DNA from: a virus
DNA length: 22,371 nucleotides
Virus record (IMG/VR): IMGVR_UViG_3300007513_002381
Span: 1 to 22,371 of that record
Strand: one strand, 5' to 3'
Shown: in pieces, positions 13,563-22,371 of the stretch
Numbering within the stretch: position 1 is the first letter of the stretch
How the letters are laid out: each line of letters opens with the position of its first letter
Program-made: the position numbers and the translations under genes
Notes under the pieces: model-generated
Databases searched by the model: none
Seen by the model: the letters and a program-made list of their open reading frames with translations, nothing else
Told to the model about the DNA's origin: nothing

Positions 13563-15107
13563 ATGTATCTCATACTAACATCTAGCAAAGACACATACAT
13601 TACAAATAAAATTATCAACGGCAAGTTTAGAGCAACTGATGCAAATGTCGGCCGCGCTGGAACACTTGATCTTTTCAAATTGTACGATGAGTCAACACTG
13701 ACAGGCGAAGATTCGCCAACAGAGCTATCCAGGATCCTGATAAAATTTGACATAGATCGCCTTAAGTCACTTACCGGATCGATACTTGACATTAGTAATT
13801 CAACTTTCAAATGTACTCTGAAGTTAAAAAATATACTTGGGGGCCATGCAACACCAAGTAACTATCGAATTGCTGTCTACCCTTTGTCTAAAAGCTTTGA
13901 TGAGGGTATCGGTCGTGATGTAATATCATTCAATGATATTGATGGGTGCAATTTTATTACAGCATCATACTCAAATGATACCATATCATCGTGGGAATTG
14001 ACCGGTGCGAACAAGCCAGGACTATTAGGAAGCAGTGATATTGACTACATATCATCAGGAAATCTACACTCAGCCGGAATTGAAGACTTGGGTGCAACAC
14101 AGCATTTCGTAGTAGGCGATGAAGATTTGAGCATCGATGTTACAAAAATAATATCAGCAACACTCAAAGATGTAATTCCTGATTTGGGCTTTCGTCTATC
14201 GTTTTCAGGGTCAGAGGAGACAGACTCAAAAACTAGATTTGTAAAGAGATTTGCTTCAAGGCACTCTAGAAATCGCTATAATCAACCACAGTTACATGTA
14301 TCATTTGATGATACACTACACGATCATCATGAATCATTCTTTTTTGACGTAACAGGAACATTGTTTCTAAATAACTTTCATAGAGGACAGCCGTCTAATA
14401 TAGTTTCTGGCAGCGGGTTGACACCAGTTGTGGGATCTGATTGTGTGATTGTGCGGCTAATGACAGGATCCTACACAAAATACATCACAGCATCACAGCA
14501 TACAGGAAGCTCTACTAACAAGGGTGCTACGGGTGTTTATTCAGCAACATTTGCACTTCCGTCTAGCACTACAGATATTGTAATTGGAAAAAGTCGTGTA
14601 ACAGATTTCGCCAGAATTTCAGGCTCATTGAAATTTGATGAATTTTGGGAAAGCACAGATGGCAAAGTAGGATATTATACTGGTAGTTTGGAAATTAATT
14701 CTCCCAATAGAACAGCTATGAACTTTACATCTAGAAGGCCCATACTGAAAATAATAAATGCTAGAAGTGCTTATACCTCTAGAGACAAAGTAAGATTTAG
14801 ATTGTTTGTTAGAGACTACAATGATGAACTAAATACTCCTGTTAAGAGACCGCTCAAGATAAAAAGTGAAGTACTTCAAGAAGTATACTATCGAGTGCGA
14901 GATGCAGATACAGGCGATATACTGATACCATACGAAAAAAATAAAAATGGTACTAGGCTTTCATCTGATTCTGAGGGAATGTTTTTTGATTTTTACATGT
15001 ATAATCTTTTTCCCGGTAGAGTATATACGTTTGATTTTTTAGTAGTAGATCGTGGTGTTGAGTTTGTAGCAGACAATATTAGCACTAGATTTAGATTGGA
15101 TGAATAA
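13563..15107 (+). CDS. Virion protein with DNRLRE-like N-terminal domain
   Basis: A 514-residue protein, likely part of the baseplate periphery or a tail fibre. The N-terminus (TSSKDTYITNKIINGKFRAT, NVGRAGTLDLF, then LSRILIKFDI) follows the pattern of DNRLRE domains, beta modules found in surface and adhesion proteins. The middle (residues 250-400) is beta-rich, with several SGS/TGS turns. The last 120 residues (RRPILKIINARSAYTSRDKV to the end) look like a separate Ig-like or wedge-docking domain with YYRVRDADTGD and FDFLVVDRG. GGGAG precedes the ATG, and its TAA overlaps the next ATG (TAATG). It occupies the place of T4 gp7, but I see no direct similarity. Function beyond a virion structural role is inference. 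Confidence 0.7.
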   Translation: MYLILTSSKDTYITNKIINGKFRATDANVGRAGTLDLFKLYDESTLTGEDSPTELSRILIKFDIDRLKSLTGSILDISNSTFKCTLKLKNILGGHATPSNYRIAVYPLSKSFDEGIGRDVISFNDIDGCNFITASYSNDTISSWELTGANKPGLLGSSDIDYISSGNLHSAGIEDLGATQHFVVGDEDLSIDVTKIISATLKDVIPDLGFRLSFSGSEETDSKTRFVKRFASRHSRNRYNQPQLHVSFDDTLHDHHESFFFDVTGTLFLNNFHRGQPSNIVSGSGLTPVVGSDCVIVRLMTGSYTKYITASQHTGSSTNKGATGVYSATFALPSSTTDIVIGKSRVTDFARISGSLKFDEFWESTDGKVGYYTGSLEINSPNRTAMNFTSRRPILKIINARSAYTSRDKVRFRLFVRDYNDELNTPVKRPLKIKSEVLQEVYYRVRDADTGDILIPYEKNKNGTRLSSDSEGMFFDFYMYNLFPGRVYTFDFLVVDRGVEFVADNISTRFRLDE

Positions 15108-18100
15108 TGGCGAGTAATAATCCATTCGGCACAGGACCACTTTTCTCTCCGTCAATTGTGAGAAGGCTGGCATCTGAGAATGTTGCATTCAAAGATATGA
15201 CTATCGACAACATGAGCCAGTCACTTCTTTCACCAACAGCATCGTTCATGCATGACCCACCCGGGTCTCCTCTCAAGTCAACCCAGCAAGTGTCTTTAGA
15301 CTGGTCTAAATTTGAAAATCACACATTTTTTAATTCAGCAGAAGCAAATGTCAATGTTGCATTTGATACAATTATCAATTACTATCCTTTTGATGGCACT
15401 AAGAGAGAGCTAGATAAATTTCGTAATGACCTTACAGGTTTTGAAAAATATATACTGGATAGATTTCCAAAAAACTTAGGCTATTTGAATTTTTCTGGCA
15501 CAGTATCAGGTGAGTCATCTAATGCTGGAACATTTATACGTATCAATGATTATGCTGGGACTACAATGCCGACTCTATCCAGAGATAGAACAGGTAAATC
15601 GATTCTAGACGCCGGAGTAAATTCACTATCATTTGACTTTCACTTAAGTATACCAAAGAATATTGATCTAGGGCACTCTGTTTTGGTACAGAGGGTCAAG
15701 GATAAGAAATATGGGTTTACCCTTGTAGTAAGTGAAACAAACGCTGCAGCTGTCTCTGGCGCAATTGAAGTAATAGTATCGTCAGGCAGTCATTTTATGA
15801 GTGCATCAATGGACTTGGCCCGGGGAAGATTCCAGCATATATGCGCAACAATAAACAATACTCCCGGCATTCAAAAGATTGAATTATACAGAAATTTCAA
15901 GCTTAAGTCTACATCATCAATGAGCACAGAAATGGGAGCTTTCGGCTATGCTGATCAACCGATGTTCATAGGATCAGGAACTGCACACGGGCCATATGGA
16001 GCTTCAGAGGGCACAACATGGGTACCAACAACATCGTTCTCCGGATCGATCGATGACTTTCGTATCTTTCATTCTGCTCGAACCCCGAAAATACAAGAAA
16101 GAGAAGCACATCGAAATGTTTACCCTAGCAAGAAGCTTAAGTTATATTTCAAGTTTAATGAACCTACAGGATCTTACTCGAACAACAGTATTCTAATTGA
16201 CAGTTCAGGAAATTCACTACACTCAAACATTACAAATTATAGTTCAGCGCTAAGAGAGTTAGACACTTCAGGAATAGAGAATGCCGGACGAACACCCTTA
16301 GTATTAGAGTCGCTAAGCGAAAATCCTGTTTTATTTCCAGCACATCCAGAACTTATATCACTAAATCAAGATTTGCTAACTTCTGCTTCTAGATATGACT
16401 ATAATAACCCAAATTTAATCACAAAGCTTGTTCCAAAACATTACCTTCACGAGGCATTACAAAATGAAGGTTTCGACTTCCCAGACCCGGAAATAGGCTC
16501 AGTTGGAAATGTCTACGGAGAGTCTAAAAACTTTCCTGGAGGCGGTCAACTAAGCCCACCACATCTAATGGCAACACTTTTGTTTATATGGGCTAAACAA
16601 TTTGATGAGTTGAAAATATATCTAGATCATTTTGGCAGAATGTTGCATGTTGATTATGACGACAATGGCACTGTTGCTGATACATTCTTACCTTTTCTAG
16701 CTGAATACTATGGATTTTCATTACCAAACATGACAGCTCATGCATCATTAGGGCAGTACAATAATGGTGAAAATCTAAGACCGGCTTCTGAATTGCATGA
16801 CAACTCACTGAAATATGTCCAGAATCAAATTTGGCGAAGAATCTTGACCGATCTTTCAGAAATCATAAAGTCAAAGGGTACAATTCATAGCATAAAATCG
16901 CTAATACGTAGGATGGGAATCAATCCGGATCAAAACTTTAGATTTAGAGAATTCGGCGGCTCTAAGTCTAGAAAAATTACAGATGTACGAGAAGCTAGAA
17001 TAACAACAACAAGAATGATATCATTCTCAGGATCGCAAGCAGTTGTTACAGAAGATCTCAACTCTCACGGTATTAGCACTAACAAACCGTTTGCGCAGTC
17101 ATGTTTTCTTTCGGGTGCTAGGGTAGAGGTAGGTAAACCAGATCCAGCACCATATTTGCAGTCTATAGGCTATATAACATCCAGTGACTACTCAAAGATA
17201 ACTGAGGGTGATAAATTCTTCATCACGTCTTCAGACGGGCAACGCCTTACATTTATATTTGCTGCTAATGCACCTGCAGGTACTAGTGGCTCTATAGAGA
17301 CTTGTACTATAAAGATAGCGGGCACAAATAACAATCAAGCACAAGAGATTTATGAAGTTATAACGTCAAGCTTCAGCGGATCTGTTGGCGGAACTTATGA
17401 TTCTGATTTAGTAACTGTAATACAATCTAGTAGAGAACGGCTAAACCTGGGTAATAATGCATTTATTTCTGGTACACACAGCCCGGATACAGCTGCTATA
17501 TCATTCCAAGATTTCTCTGGCGGTTCCGGATTCATAAAGCCACACCCGAATAAAGATAAATTTGGAAATCATAGAGATCCTCAAGCTAGTCCAAAAGCAC
17601 CAAAGTCTGTACAGCCGTATGGTATACACGGAGTATCTGCAAGAGAGTCAGACGGATTGTTCACTTCAGGATCTTGGACATATGAGGCATACTATGCTTT
17701 CCCAGCAAGAACAGGTTCACTTTCATACAATGTTACACAAAGTTTGTCTAGAGTTTGTACAACAGGATCGGCGGGATCGATAACCGGTTCTGGTGCAATA
17801 TTGGCAAACCTTATAGCATTCTCAGGGAGTTCTGATAATTTATCAACAGGCTCACTTACGTTGTACGTAAGGCCTGTGATATCAGGAAGTATGCTAGCAC
17901 TGCCTGTTACAGGGGTGAACATATTTGATGGAAACAATTGGCACATTTCATTTGGAAGAATAAGATCAGACCTAACAGGGACTATTAACTCTTCTTCATA
18001 CTTTCTTAGAGCTGGCCGCGCATCTAGTGATGGAATAGAAGAGTATCACAGCAAGAGTATTCTCTTTGATGATCATGATGGTACTAACTATTTTGAGTCT

Positions 18101-19111
18101 TTACACAGCAGTTACAATGCCAGTGGTAGCTTTTTTGTTATCGGATCACAAAGTATTGACGCATATAATCCAAATGCTACAGCCGGTGGCTTTTTAAATG
18201 ACACTAACAAAAATATTCGCCCAAGATGGACGCTATTTGAAGGAAATGTAGGTCAAATAAGATTCTGGTCAAAAGATTTGAACGACACAGAAGACATGGA
18301 GCATGTACGAAATTTCAAATCATTGGGTGTCTCTAATCCAAAGAAGAATTTTAACTTCGTAACAGTTGAGTCTGGCTCATTTGAAAGACTTCGTGTTGAC
18401 ATATCTGCAGATCAAATAAGGACAGGCTCGAATTCCTCAGGATTTATTTCTTTCTTTGATTTCTCTCAAAATAATTTACACCTCTCAGGTACTGGATTTG
18501 AAGCAAATAAACCAGCATGTGTGCCTGTAACATTCCAGCACTCAATGATATCACCATACTTTGATCAAGCAATTAACAATCAAAAAATACGTCCAAGGAG
18601 TTTCAAGAATAGCGAAACGGCACGTAGAAACAAAGTAGAACAAGCACCTTTGCATAAAATACCACCCGGAGAAATTTCTCGAGATGATAAACGTTTTAGT
18701 ATCGAAGTATCTTCTGTGCAGGCACTAAATGAAGACATTATCAATATATTCTCAACATTAGATTCACTAGACGAAATAATTGGGTCACCCAACCTTGTAT
18801 TTTCTCTTGACTATCCGGACTTAGAAATACTGCGAGACATATATTTTCAGAGGCTGACAACAAAGATCAACAATAGGGCATTTTTTGAGTTTTTCAAGTG
18901 GTTTGATTCAACTATATCTGACATGATTGAAAAACTAGTTCCAAGAAAAACAAGATTTTTGGGAGTCAATTTTGTTATTGAGTCACATATGCTTGAAAGG
19001 CCAAAATTCACTTATAACTATAGCGATATATACTTGGGTGAAAACGATAGACATAGCTTGAAAGGAACACTTTTACTTCGTCAACTAGTAGCAACAATTA
19101 GGAAATATTAA
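15107..19111 (+). CDS. Large gp7/tail-protein-I-like baseplate protein with two LamG-like domains
   Basis: A 1334-residue protein, the largest in the window. Residues 166-375 form a LamG/concanavalin-like jelly roll (RFQHICATIN, KIELYRN, then SGSIDDFRIFHSARTP and KLYFKFNEPTG). Residues about 440-620 carry the baseplate core: HLMATLLFIWAKQFDELKIY, then NQIWRRILTDLSEIIKSKGT and FREFGG, the motif of T4 gp7 and phage tail protein I families. A second LamG-like domain is at about 856-1070 (SWTYEAYYAFP, NWHISFGRI, GNVGQIRFWSKDL). The C-terminal 170 residues (VQALNEDIINIFSTLD, FFKWFDSTISDMIEKLVP, VNFVIESHMLER) are a helical block of the kind found in marine T4-like wedge proteins. It follows gp6 as gp7 does in T4 and I follows J in P2. 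Many SGS/TGS turns mark the beta domains. The carbohydrate-binding role of the LamG parts is inferred. Confidence 0.72.
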   Translation: MASNNPFGTGPLFSPSIVRRLASENVAFKDMTIDNMSQSLLSPTASFMHDPPGSPLKSTQQVSLDWSKFENHTFFNSAEANVNVAFDTIINYYPFDGTKRELDKFRNDLTGFEKYILDRFPKNLGYLNFSGTVSGESSNAGTFIRINDYAGTTMPTLSRDRTGKSILDAGVNSLSFDFHLSIPKNIDLGHSVLVQRVKDKKYGFTLVVSETNAAAVSGAIEVIVSSGSHFMSASMDLARGRFQHICATINNTPGIQKIELYRNFKLKSTSSMSTEMGAFGYADQPMFIGSGTAHGPYGASEGTTWVPTTSFSGSIDDFRIFHSARTPKIQEREAHRNVYPSKKLKLYFKFNEPTGSYSNNSILIDSSGNSLHSNITNYSSALRELDTSGIENAGRTPLVLESLSENPVLFPAHPELISLNQDLLTSASRYDYNNPNLITKLVPKHYLHEALQNEGFDFPDPEIGSVGNVYGESKNFPGGGQLSPPHLMATLLFIWAKQFDELKIYLDHFGRMLHVDYDDNGTVADTFLPFLAEYYGFSLPNMTAHASLGQYNNGENLRPASELHDNSLKYVQNQIWRRILTDLSEIIKSKGTIHSIKSLIRRMGINPDQNFRFREFGGSKSRKITDVREARITTTRMISFSGSQAVVTEDLNSHGISTNKPFAQSCFLSGARVEVGKPDPAPYLQSIGYITSSDYSKITEGDKFFITSSDGQRLTFIFAANAPAGTSGSIETCTIKIAGTNNNQAQEIYEVITSSFSGSVGGTYDSDLVTVIQSSRERLNLGNNAFISGTHSPDTAAISFQDFSGGSGFIKPHPNKDKFGNHRDPQASPKAPKSVQPYGIHGVSARESDGLFTSGSWTYEAYYAFPARTGSLSYNVTQSLSRVCTTGSAGSITGSGAILANLIAFSGSSDNLSTGSLTLYVRPVISGSMLALPVTGVNIFDGNNWHISFGRIRSDLTGTINSSSYFLRAGRASSDGIEEYHSKSILFDDHDGTNYFESLHSSYNASGSFFVIGSQSIDAYNPNATAGGFLNDTNKNIRPRWTLFEGNVGQIRFWSKDLNDTEDMEHVRNFKSLGVSNPKKNFNFVTVESGSFERLRVDISADQIRTGSNSSGFISFFDFSQNNLHLSGTGFEANKPACVPVTFQHSMISPYFDQAINNQKIRPRSFKNSETARRNKVEQAPLHKIPPGEISRDDKRFSIEVSSVQALNEDIINIFSTLDSLDEIIGSPNLVFSLDYPDLEILRDIYFQRLTTKINNRAFFEFFKWFDSTISDMIEKLVPRKTRFLGVNFVIESHMLERPKFTYNYSDIYLGENDRHSLKGTLLLRQLVATIRKY

Positions 19112-20355
19112 TGCCCACTACATCTAGAGTTAATTCAGGGTCAATTACAAGAGGAAGTGTTTCTTCTGAGAGTGGGTCTATTGATTTCCTTAGAGAGGGT
19201 GTTCATATAAGATCTTGGGATCATCTAATCAGAGCAACGGCTGTAAAAGTAAGGGTCGGCTCAGGTGGAAGAATTAAAGTCATCAACGGCAGAGTTCAAA
19301 CAGGATCATTTTATCCGTTCAATGATATGGAGTCACCGTCTACTTTTGGATCAATGGGTTATGTATCTCAATCGTATGTGACTTCTTCTACTGGAATTAT
19401 AACAGAGAAATTTACACGCATTGAAAAAGAAAGGTCATCTGTAAGGATGGATTCACACCAGTCTGCTTCTGGATCTATTGCATCGATACCAAGTCACTTC
19501 ATGAAATTTGACGATTATGGGCAGCCGCGAGACTTTCAAGATGGAACGCCGTTTTCTGATCAAACACTTTCTGTAGATCGCCACTCTAAAGGGACGATCA
19601 ACACCTCAGATGAAGTAGACTCTTGGAAGAAGCGTTCAGATAATATTTTTCGCGGAGGTGCTATTGAATTCATATCTAGCAACCCCAATACTATTCTTAT
19701 CTCATCTGAAATGGTTGATGCATCAACTTCTCGTCATAATGAGGGAGCAATTGAAATATTCCCAATCAGAGATGAAGCTTCTAGAACGGGTACCGAATTT
19801 CCATTCTTTGCAAGAGGTGTTAGGGGATCAGTATTCTGCACTGATGAATCTACATTTGGGAATAGTCAGATAATAACAGATCAGTATGAGCCCTACAATG
19901 GTCACAGAAAAGAGACTTATTTTTTAGACGGAATAGAGTTGTTTGGCGCAGATCTAATAGCATCTCGGAGTTTTGATGTCTCGGGATCTTGGTCTTTGCA
20001 CTATTCTTATCCATTTAATACCGGTACCCTGCAAACAAACAGCACATCAGATCAATTTGCAACAGCTGGCCCTCTTTCAATGCAGGGATTTGTAACAGAT
20101 CAGGTTACAGAAATACGACCGTACATCGACAGCACAGACAAGCTTGAAGCTTTGACAAAGCTAGCCGAAGCATCATATGAAGATTCGAATGGCCGAGAAA
20201 TGTCAATTGTAGATGCACTTACATATGTGTCATCAAATCTCAGCCTTAACGATAGTGACCTTGGCGTAAACCATAGATATGCAACTCATGGTTTCGACTA
20301 TATCAACACACCTATAGGGACAGACTCAATCGCATTCGGGGGTCTCAAGAAGTAA
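19111..20355 (+). CDS. Putative virion structural protein, unknown family
   Basis: A 414-residue protein without membrane segment, rich in Ser/Gly/Thr at the N-terminus (SRVNSGSITRGSVSSESGS), then beta-prone stretches (ATAVKVRVGSGGRIKVINGR) and SGSW/TGS turns like those in its neighbours. The C-terminal part (DKLEALTKLAEASYED, MSIVDALTYVSSNLSL) is more helical and ends in FGGLKK. Its ATG overlaps the stop of the gp7-like gene by one base (TAATG), suggesting coupled translation and stoichiometric use. It lies between two LamG proteins, so a connector or chaperone-like partner of the baseplate periphery is possible. No known family was recognised by eye. Confidence 0.72.
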   Translation: MPTTSRVNSGSITRGSVSSESGSIDFLREGVHIRSWDHLIRATAVKVRVGSGGRIKVINGRVQTGSFYPFNDMESPSTFGSMGYVSQSYVTSSTGIITEKFTRIEKERSSVRMDSHQSASGSIASIPSHFMKFDDYGQPRDFQDGTPFSDQTLSVDRHSKGTINTSDEVDSWKKRSDNIFRGGAIEFISSNPNTILISSEMVDASTSRHNEGAIEIFPIRDEASRTGTEFPFFARGVRGSVFCTDESTFGNSQIITDQYEPYNGHRKETYFLDGIELFGADLIASRSFDVSGSWSLHYSYPFNTGTLQTNSTSDQFATAGPLSMQGFVTDQVTEIRPYIDSTDKLEALTKLAEASYEDSNGREMSIVDALTYVSSNLSLNDSDLGVNHRYATHGFDYINTPIGTDSIAFGGLKK

Positions 20356-20357
20356 TA

Positions 20358-22371
20358 ATGCCCACATTCGGCCCAAAAGATGGTAATAAGTTACCATATG
20401 ACTTAAAAACAATGTTCGTTTCTGAGAAGGGCGACTTATATCATTCATCAAACGATTTAGTTGCATGGTTTAGAGTTGTATCTGAGCCAGAAACACGAAA
20501 TGGTACTTCTGGGTACGAAATGAATGCTCACTTTTCTGAGATTGCTGCATCTTCTGGTTCGTTTTCTGGGTCTATGAATGTCCCACCAGGATTCTCTTCA
20601 ACAGAAGTAAAATATCTGACCGGCGCAGTCACATCAGGAAGAGGAAAATCAAGTTTGGATCTCCCTGCTATGGAGATTCTAAGACCCAGACGCGCTAAAA
20701 CAGGTAGCTATTTTAAGATAACAGACTCAGAAGCTTTAAAAAATCTTTCTTTTGATGCCGGCGACGGTGGCGACAACAAAGATCCTGCATTTACATTTAC
20801 ATGCTGGGTAAAGCCACCAGCTAATACGTCCATAGTGAAGAATTCAGCAATTCATAGAGATGCTGTTAGACAATCCGGTACGATGGGATTAGTGTGGAAA
20901 GATTATCAGTATAGTATGTGGATTAAGACAGGTACACTTGCCTGCTCGATATATCATATAACAGATGATCAAACAAACCCTGCAGGCATAGATAGAATAT
21001 CTGCATTTACAGGGCAGGTAATTGGTGATGACCAGCCAGCTACATCTCATACAGGATCACTAAGGTCCGGCCCAGACATGTCAGCACAAAGAGGTCCATG
21101 GTGGCACGTAGCAGCAACATACGATGGGAGCCAAAGCGCGTCGGGAATGAAGCTATATGTAAATGGAATTCCCACACTAGCAGGAACATCTAGTAGATAC
21201 ACAGGGCCAACATTCTCAGGTGCTTCAGGAATGGTTCATACTGGGAGTGGGTTTTATATCGGTGCTGCAAGAGATGAAGATGACAGAGAAGTTTTCATTA
21301 CGGGATCAATTTCTGATGTAGCTATCTGGAAGACAAACTTAACAGACGAGGGAATTAGAGCAGTTTATCATGCATCACTTAACGGAATGCGAAAAGCAAG
21401 ATCTGGATATCTAACAAACCCGCCAAGAGTTAGATTGCATGAATATGATAATAAATACGGGACAGATACATACCACTATCCAGCAGCGAAAAGACTGCTA
21501 GGCGATGTTGACTTCAAGGGTAATAAGAAGTCTTGGTATGATGATACTAGATCAATTTATTTTCAATCACCATTTGCAGAATCTAAGATCTATTTTTGGA
21601 AAAGGCCAGAGCACAAGACAAAAATATCGCTAGAGGATAATCGTACAAACCCGCACAAGGTTCACTTTATATTCGATCACAATACTGGATCTGTGGGTGA
21701 AATAGTCAACATTACTAGCGGCACTACATCTGGCACAGTATTTGACTTGACAGTAGGCATTCAAGGGAAGTATTCTGCTGAGAAAGTAAGTAAGGCATTT
21801 ATTCGTGCAGTAAACGAATGTAAGCAACTTCATATTCGTGCAGAAAGATTCTACGACGACGATGACCCAGGAACAGTTTCACCTGTAAGACTAACTCAGC
21901 AGAATGTGGGTAGCACCGGTAATACTGTCATCGGTTTGACAGGATCAGTCAATATTCACATAAAGAATGTGCCCTCAGGATCACCAGATTTGAGAACACC
22001 GACTGGGCTGACAGACATAAAGAGATTCACTGGGGGTAGTGAGAGAAAAGTCGTCTATCCTATGATGTTACAATCATCAAGTATTTATCTAACATCATCA
22101 ATTGTTAGCCCAAATCTATTTTCACCCCAGTCTCAAGCATCAGGATCATCTAATATAACACCGTCACAATGGGGCGGCGGAATTGTCGCTCCCGGGGTTG
22201 TCAAAAAAGGAGTATCAGATCACAGTGCCAGACACGGGTCTATAGACATAAACCCAGCACGTCTTTTCGAAAGAACAGGCATAAAATCCCAGACAGTCGA
22301 ATCAGATTTAGGGCAATACAAATTACAGGGTTCTGGCACATTTGACCAGACAGAGTTCACCCGCGAAGTAC
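20358..22371 (+). CDS. LamG-domain tail/baseplate protein, 5' part
   Basis: The frame is open without a stop from ATG 20358 to the window end, giving 671 residues with the C-terminus missing. Residues about 145-345 form a LamG/concanavalin-like domain: FTFTCWVKPP, PWWHVAATYDGS, KLYVNGIPTLAG, FYIGAARDEDD and SGSISDVAIWKTNLTDEGI appear in the order usual for the family, in which the Trp-His-Val-Ala strand is the best marker. The region after it has PPRVRLHEYDN and FYDDDDPG, with no family that I recognise. It starts two bases after the upstream stop. Position at the end of the baseplate block, after the gp7-like protein, matches a tail-fibre or short-fibre role; binding of host surface glycans is inferred. 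Confidence 0.8.
   Translation, partial: MPTFGPKDGNKLPYDLKTMFVSEKGDLYHSSNDLVAWFRVVSEPETRNGTSGYEMNAHFSEIAASSGSFSGSMNVPPGFSSTEVKYLTGAVTSGRGKSSLDLPAMEILRPRRAKTGSYFKITDSEALKNLSFDAGDGGDNKDPAFTFTCWVKPPANTSIVKNSAIHRDAVRQSGTMGLVWKDYQYSMWIKTGTLACSIYHITDDQTNPAGIDRISAFTGQVIGDDQPATSHTGSLRSGPDMSAQRGPWWHVAATYDGSQSASGMKLYVNGIPTLAGTSSRYTGPTFSGASGMVHTGSGFYIGAARDEDDREVFITGSISDVAIWKTNLTDEGIRAVYHASLNGMRKARSGYLTNPPRVRLHEYDNKYGTDTYHYPAAKRLLGDVDFKGNKKSWYDDTRSIYFQSPFAESKIYFWKRPEHKTKISLEDNRTNPHKVHFIFDHNTGSVGEIVNITSGTTSGTVFDLTVGIQGKYSAEKVSKAFIRAVNECKQLHIRAERFYDDDDPGTVSPVRLTQQNVGSTGNTVIGLTGSVNIHIKNVPSGSPDLRTPTGLTDIKRFTGGSERKVVYPMMLQSSSIYLTSSIVSPNLFSPQSQASGSSNITPSQWGGGIVAPGVVKKGVSDHSARHGSIDINPARLFERTGIKSQTVESDLGQYKLQGSGTFDQTEFTREV

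Noticed and set aside
19111-20375. Common origin of the genes at 19111 and 20358 because both start with ATGCCCAC (Met-Pro-Thr)
   Set aside because: The protein sequences diverge completely after the third residue, and only the second has a LamG domain.

Overview
The window looks like part of the genome of a T4-like, contractile-tailed bacteriophage (myovirus). All genes lie on the + strand and are tightly packed, with 1-8 base overlaps and gaps of at most about 66 bases. The DNA is AT-rich. The second half encodes baseplate proteins (gp25, gp6 and gp7-like) next to a T4 gp55-like late sigma factor. A marine host is a guess from the gene style (LamG-rich virion proteins, sugar genes beside the morphogenesis genes); the sequence does not prove it. 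No tRNA, insertion sequence, CRISPR array or rRNA was seen, and no gene-free stretch exceeds 300 bases.

Region 1 (1-4296) is a translationally coupled nucleotide-sugar operon of five genes: the end of an NAD-dependent epimerase/reductase, an E1/RfbH-type 3-dehydrase with the family's His-for-Lys swap and four Fe-S cysteines, a dTDP-glucose 4,6-dehydratase-like protein, a C-terminally short UDP-sugar dehydrogenase, and a second epimerase. Together they could make 6-deoxy or 3,6-dideoxy sugars and a uronic acid or its derivative.

Region 2 (4297-7655) opens with a strong-looking sigma70-type promoter (extended -10). It continues with a PD-(D/E)XK nuclease carrying an AddB/Cas4-like cysteine set and two GT-B glycosyltransferases, which may use the sugars made by region 1.

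Region 3 (7661-9134) holds a small membrane-anchored protein, the gp55-like late sigma factor (most likely TTG start) and a small acidic/helical protein of unknown function.

Region 4 (9134-22371) is the baseplate and tail-tip module. In order it has a gp5-like spike/OB protein, a 96-residue unknown, gp25, gp6, a DNRLRE-like protein, a 1334-residue gp7/tail-protein-I-like protein with two LamG-like domains, an unknown structural protein, and a LamG protein that runs off the end of the window. The order spike, gp25/W, gp6/J, I-like, fibre matches the P2 V-W-J-I-H order. The late sigma factor directly upstream probably drives these virion genes.

The most notable points are the Fe-S E1-type sugar dehydrase in a phage, the LamG domains built into a core wedge protein, the shortened UDP-sugar dehydrogenase, and the well-formed host-type promoter that separates the sugar operon from the nuclease/glycosyltransferase genes.
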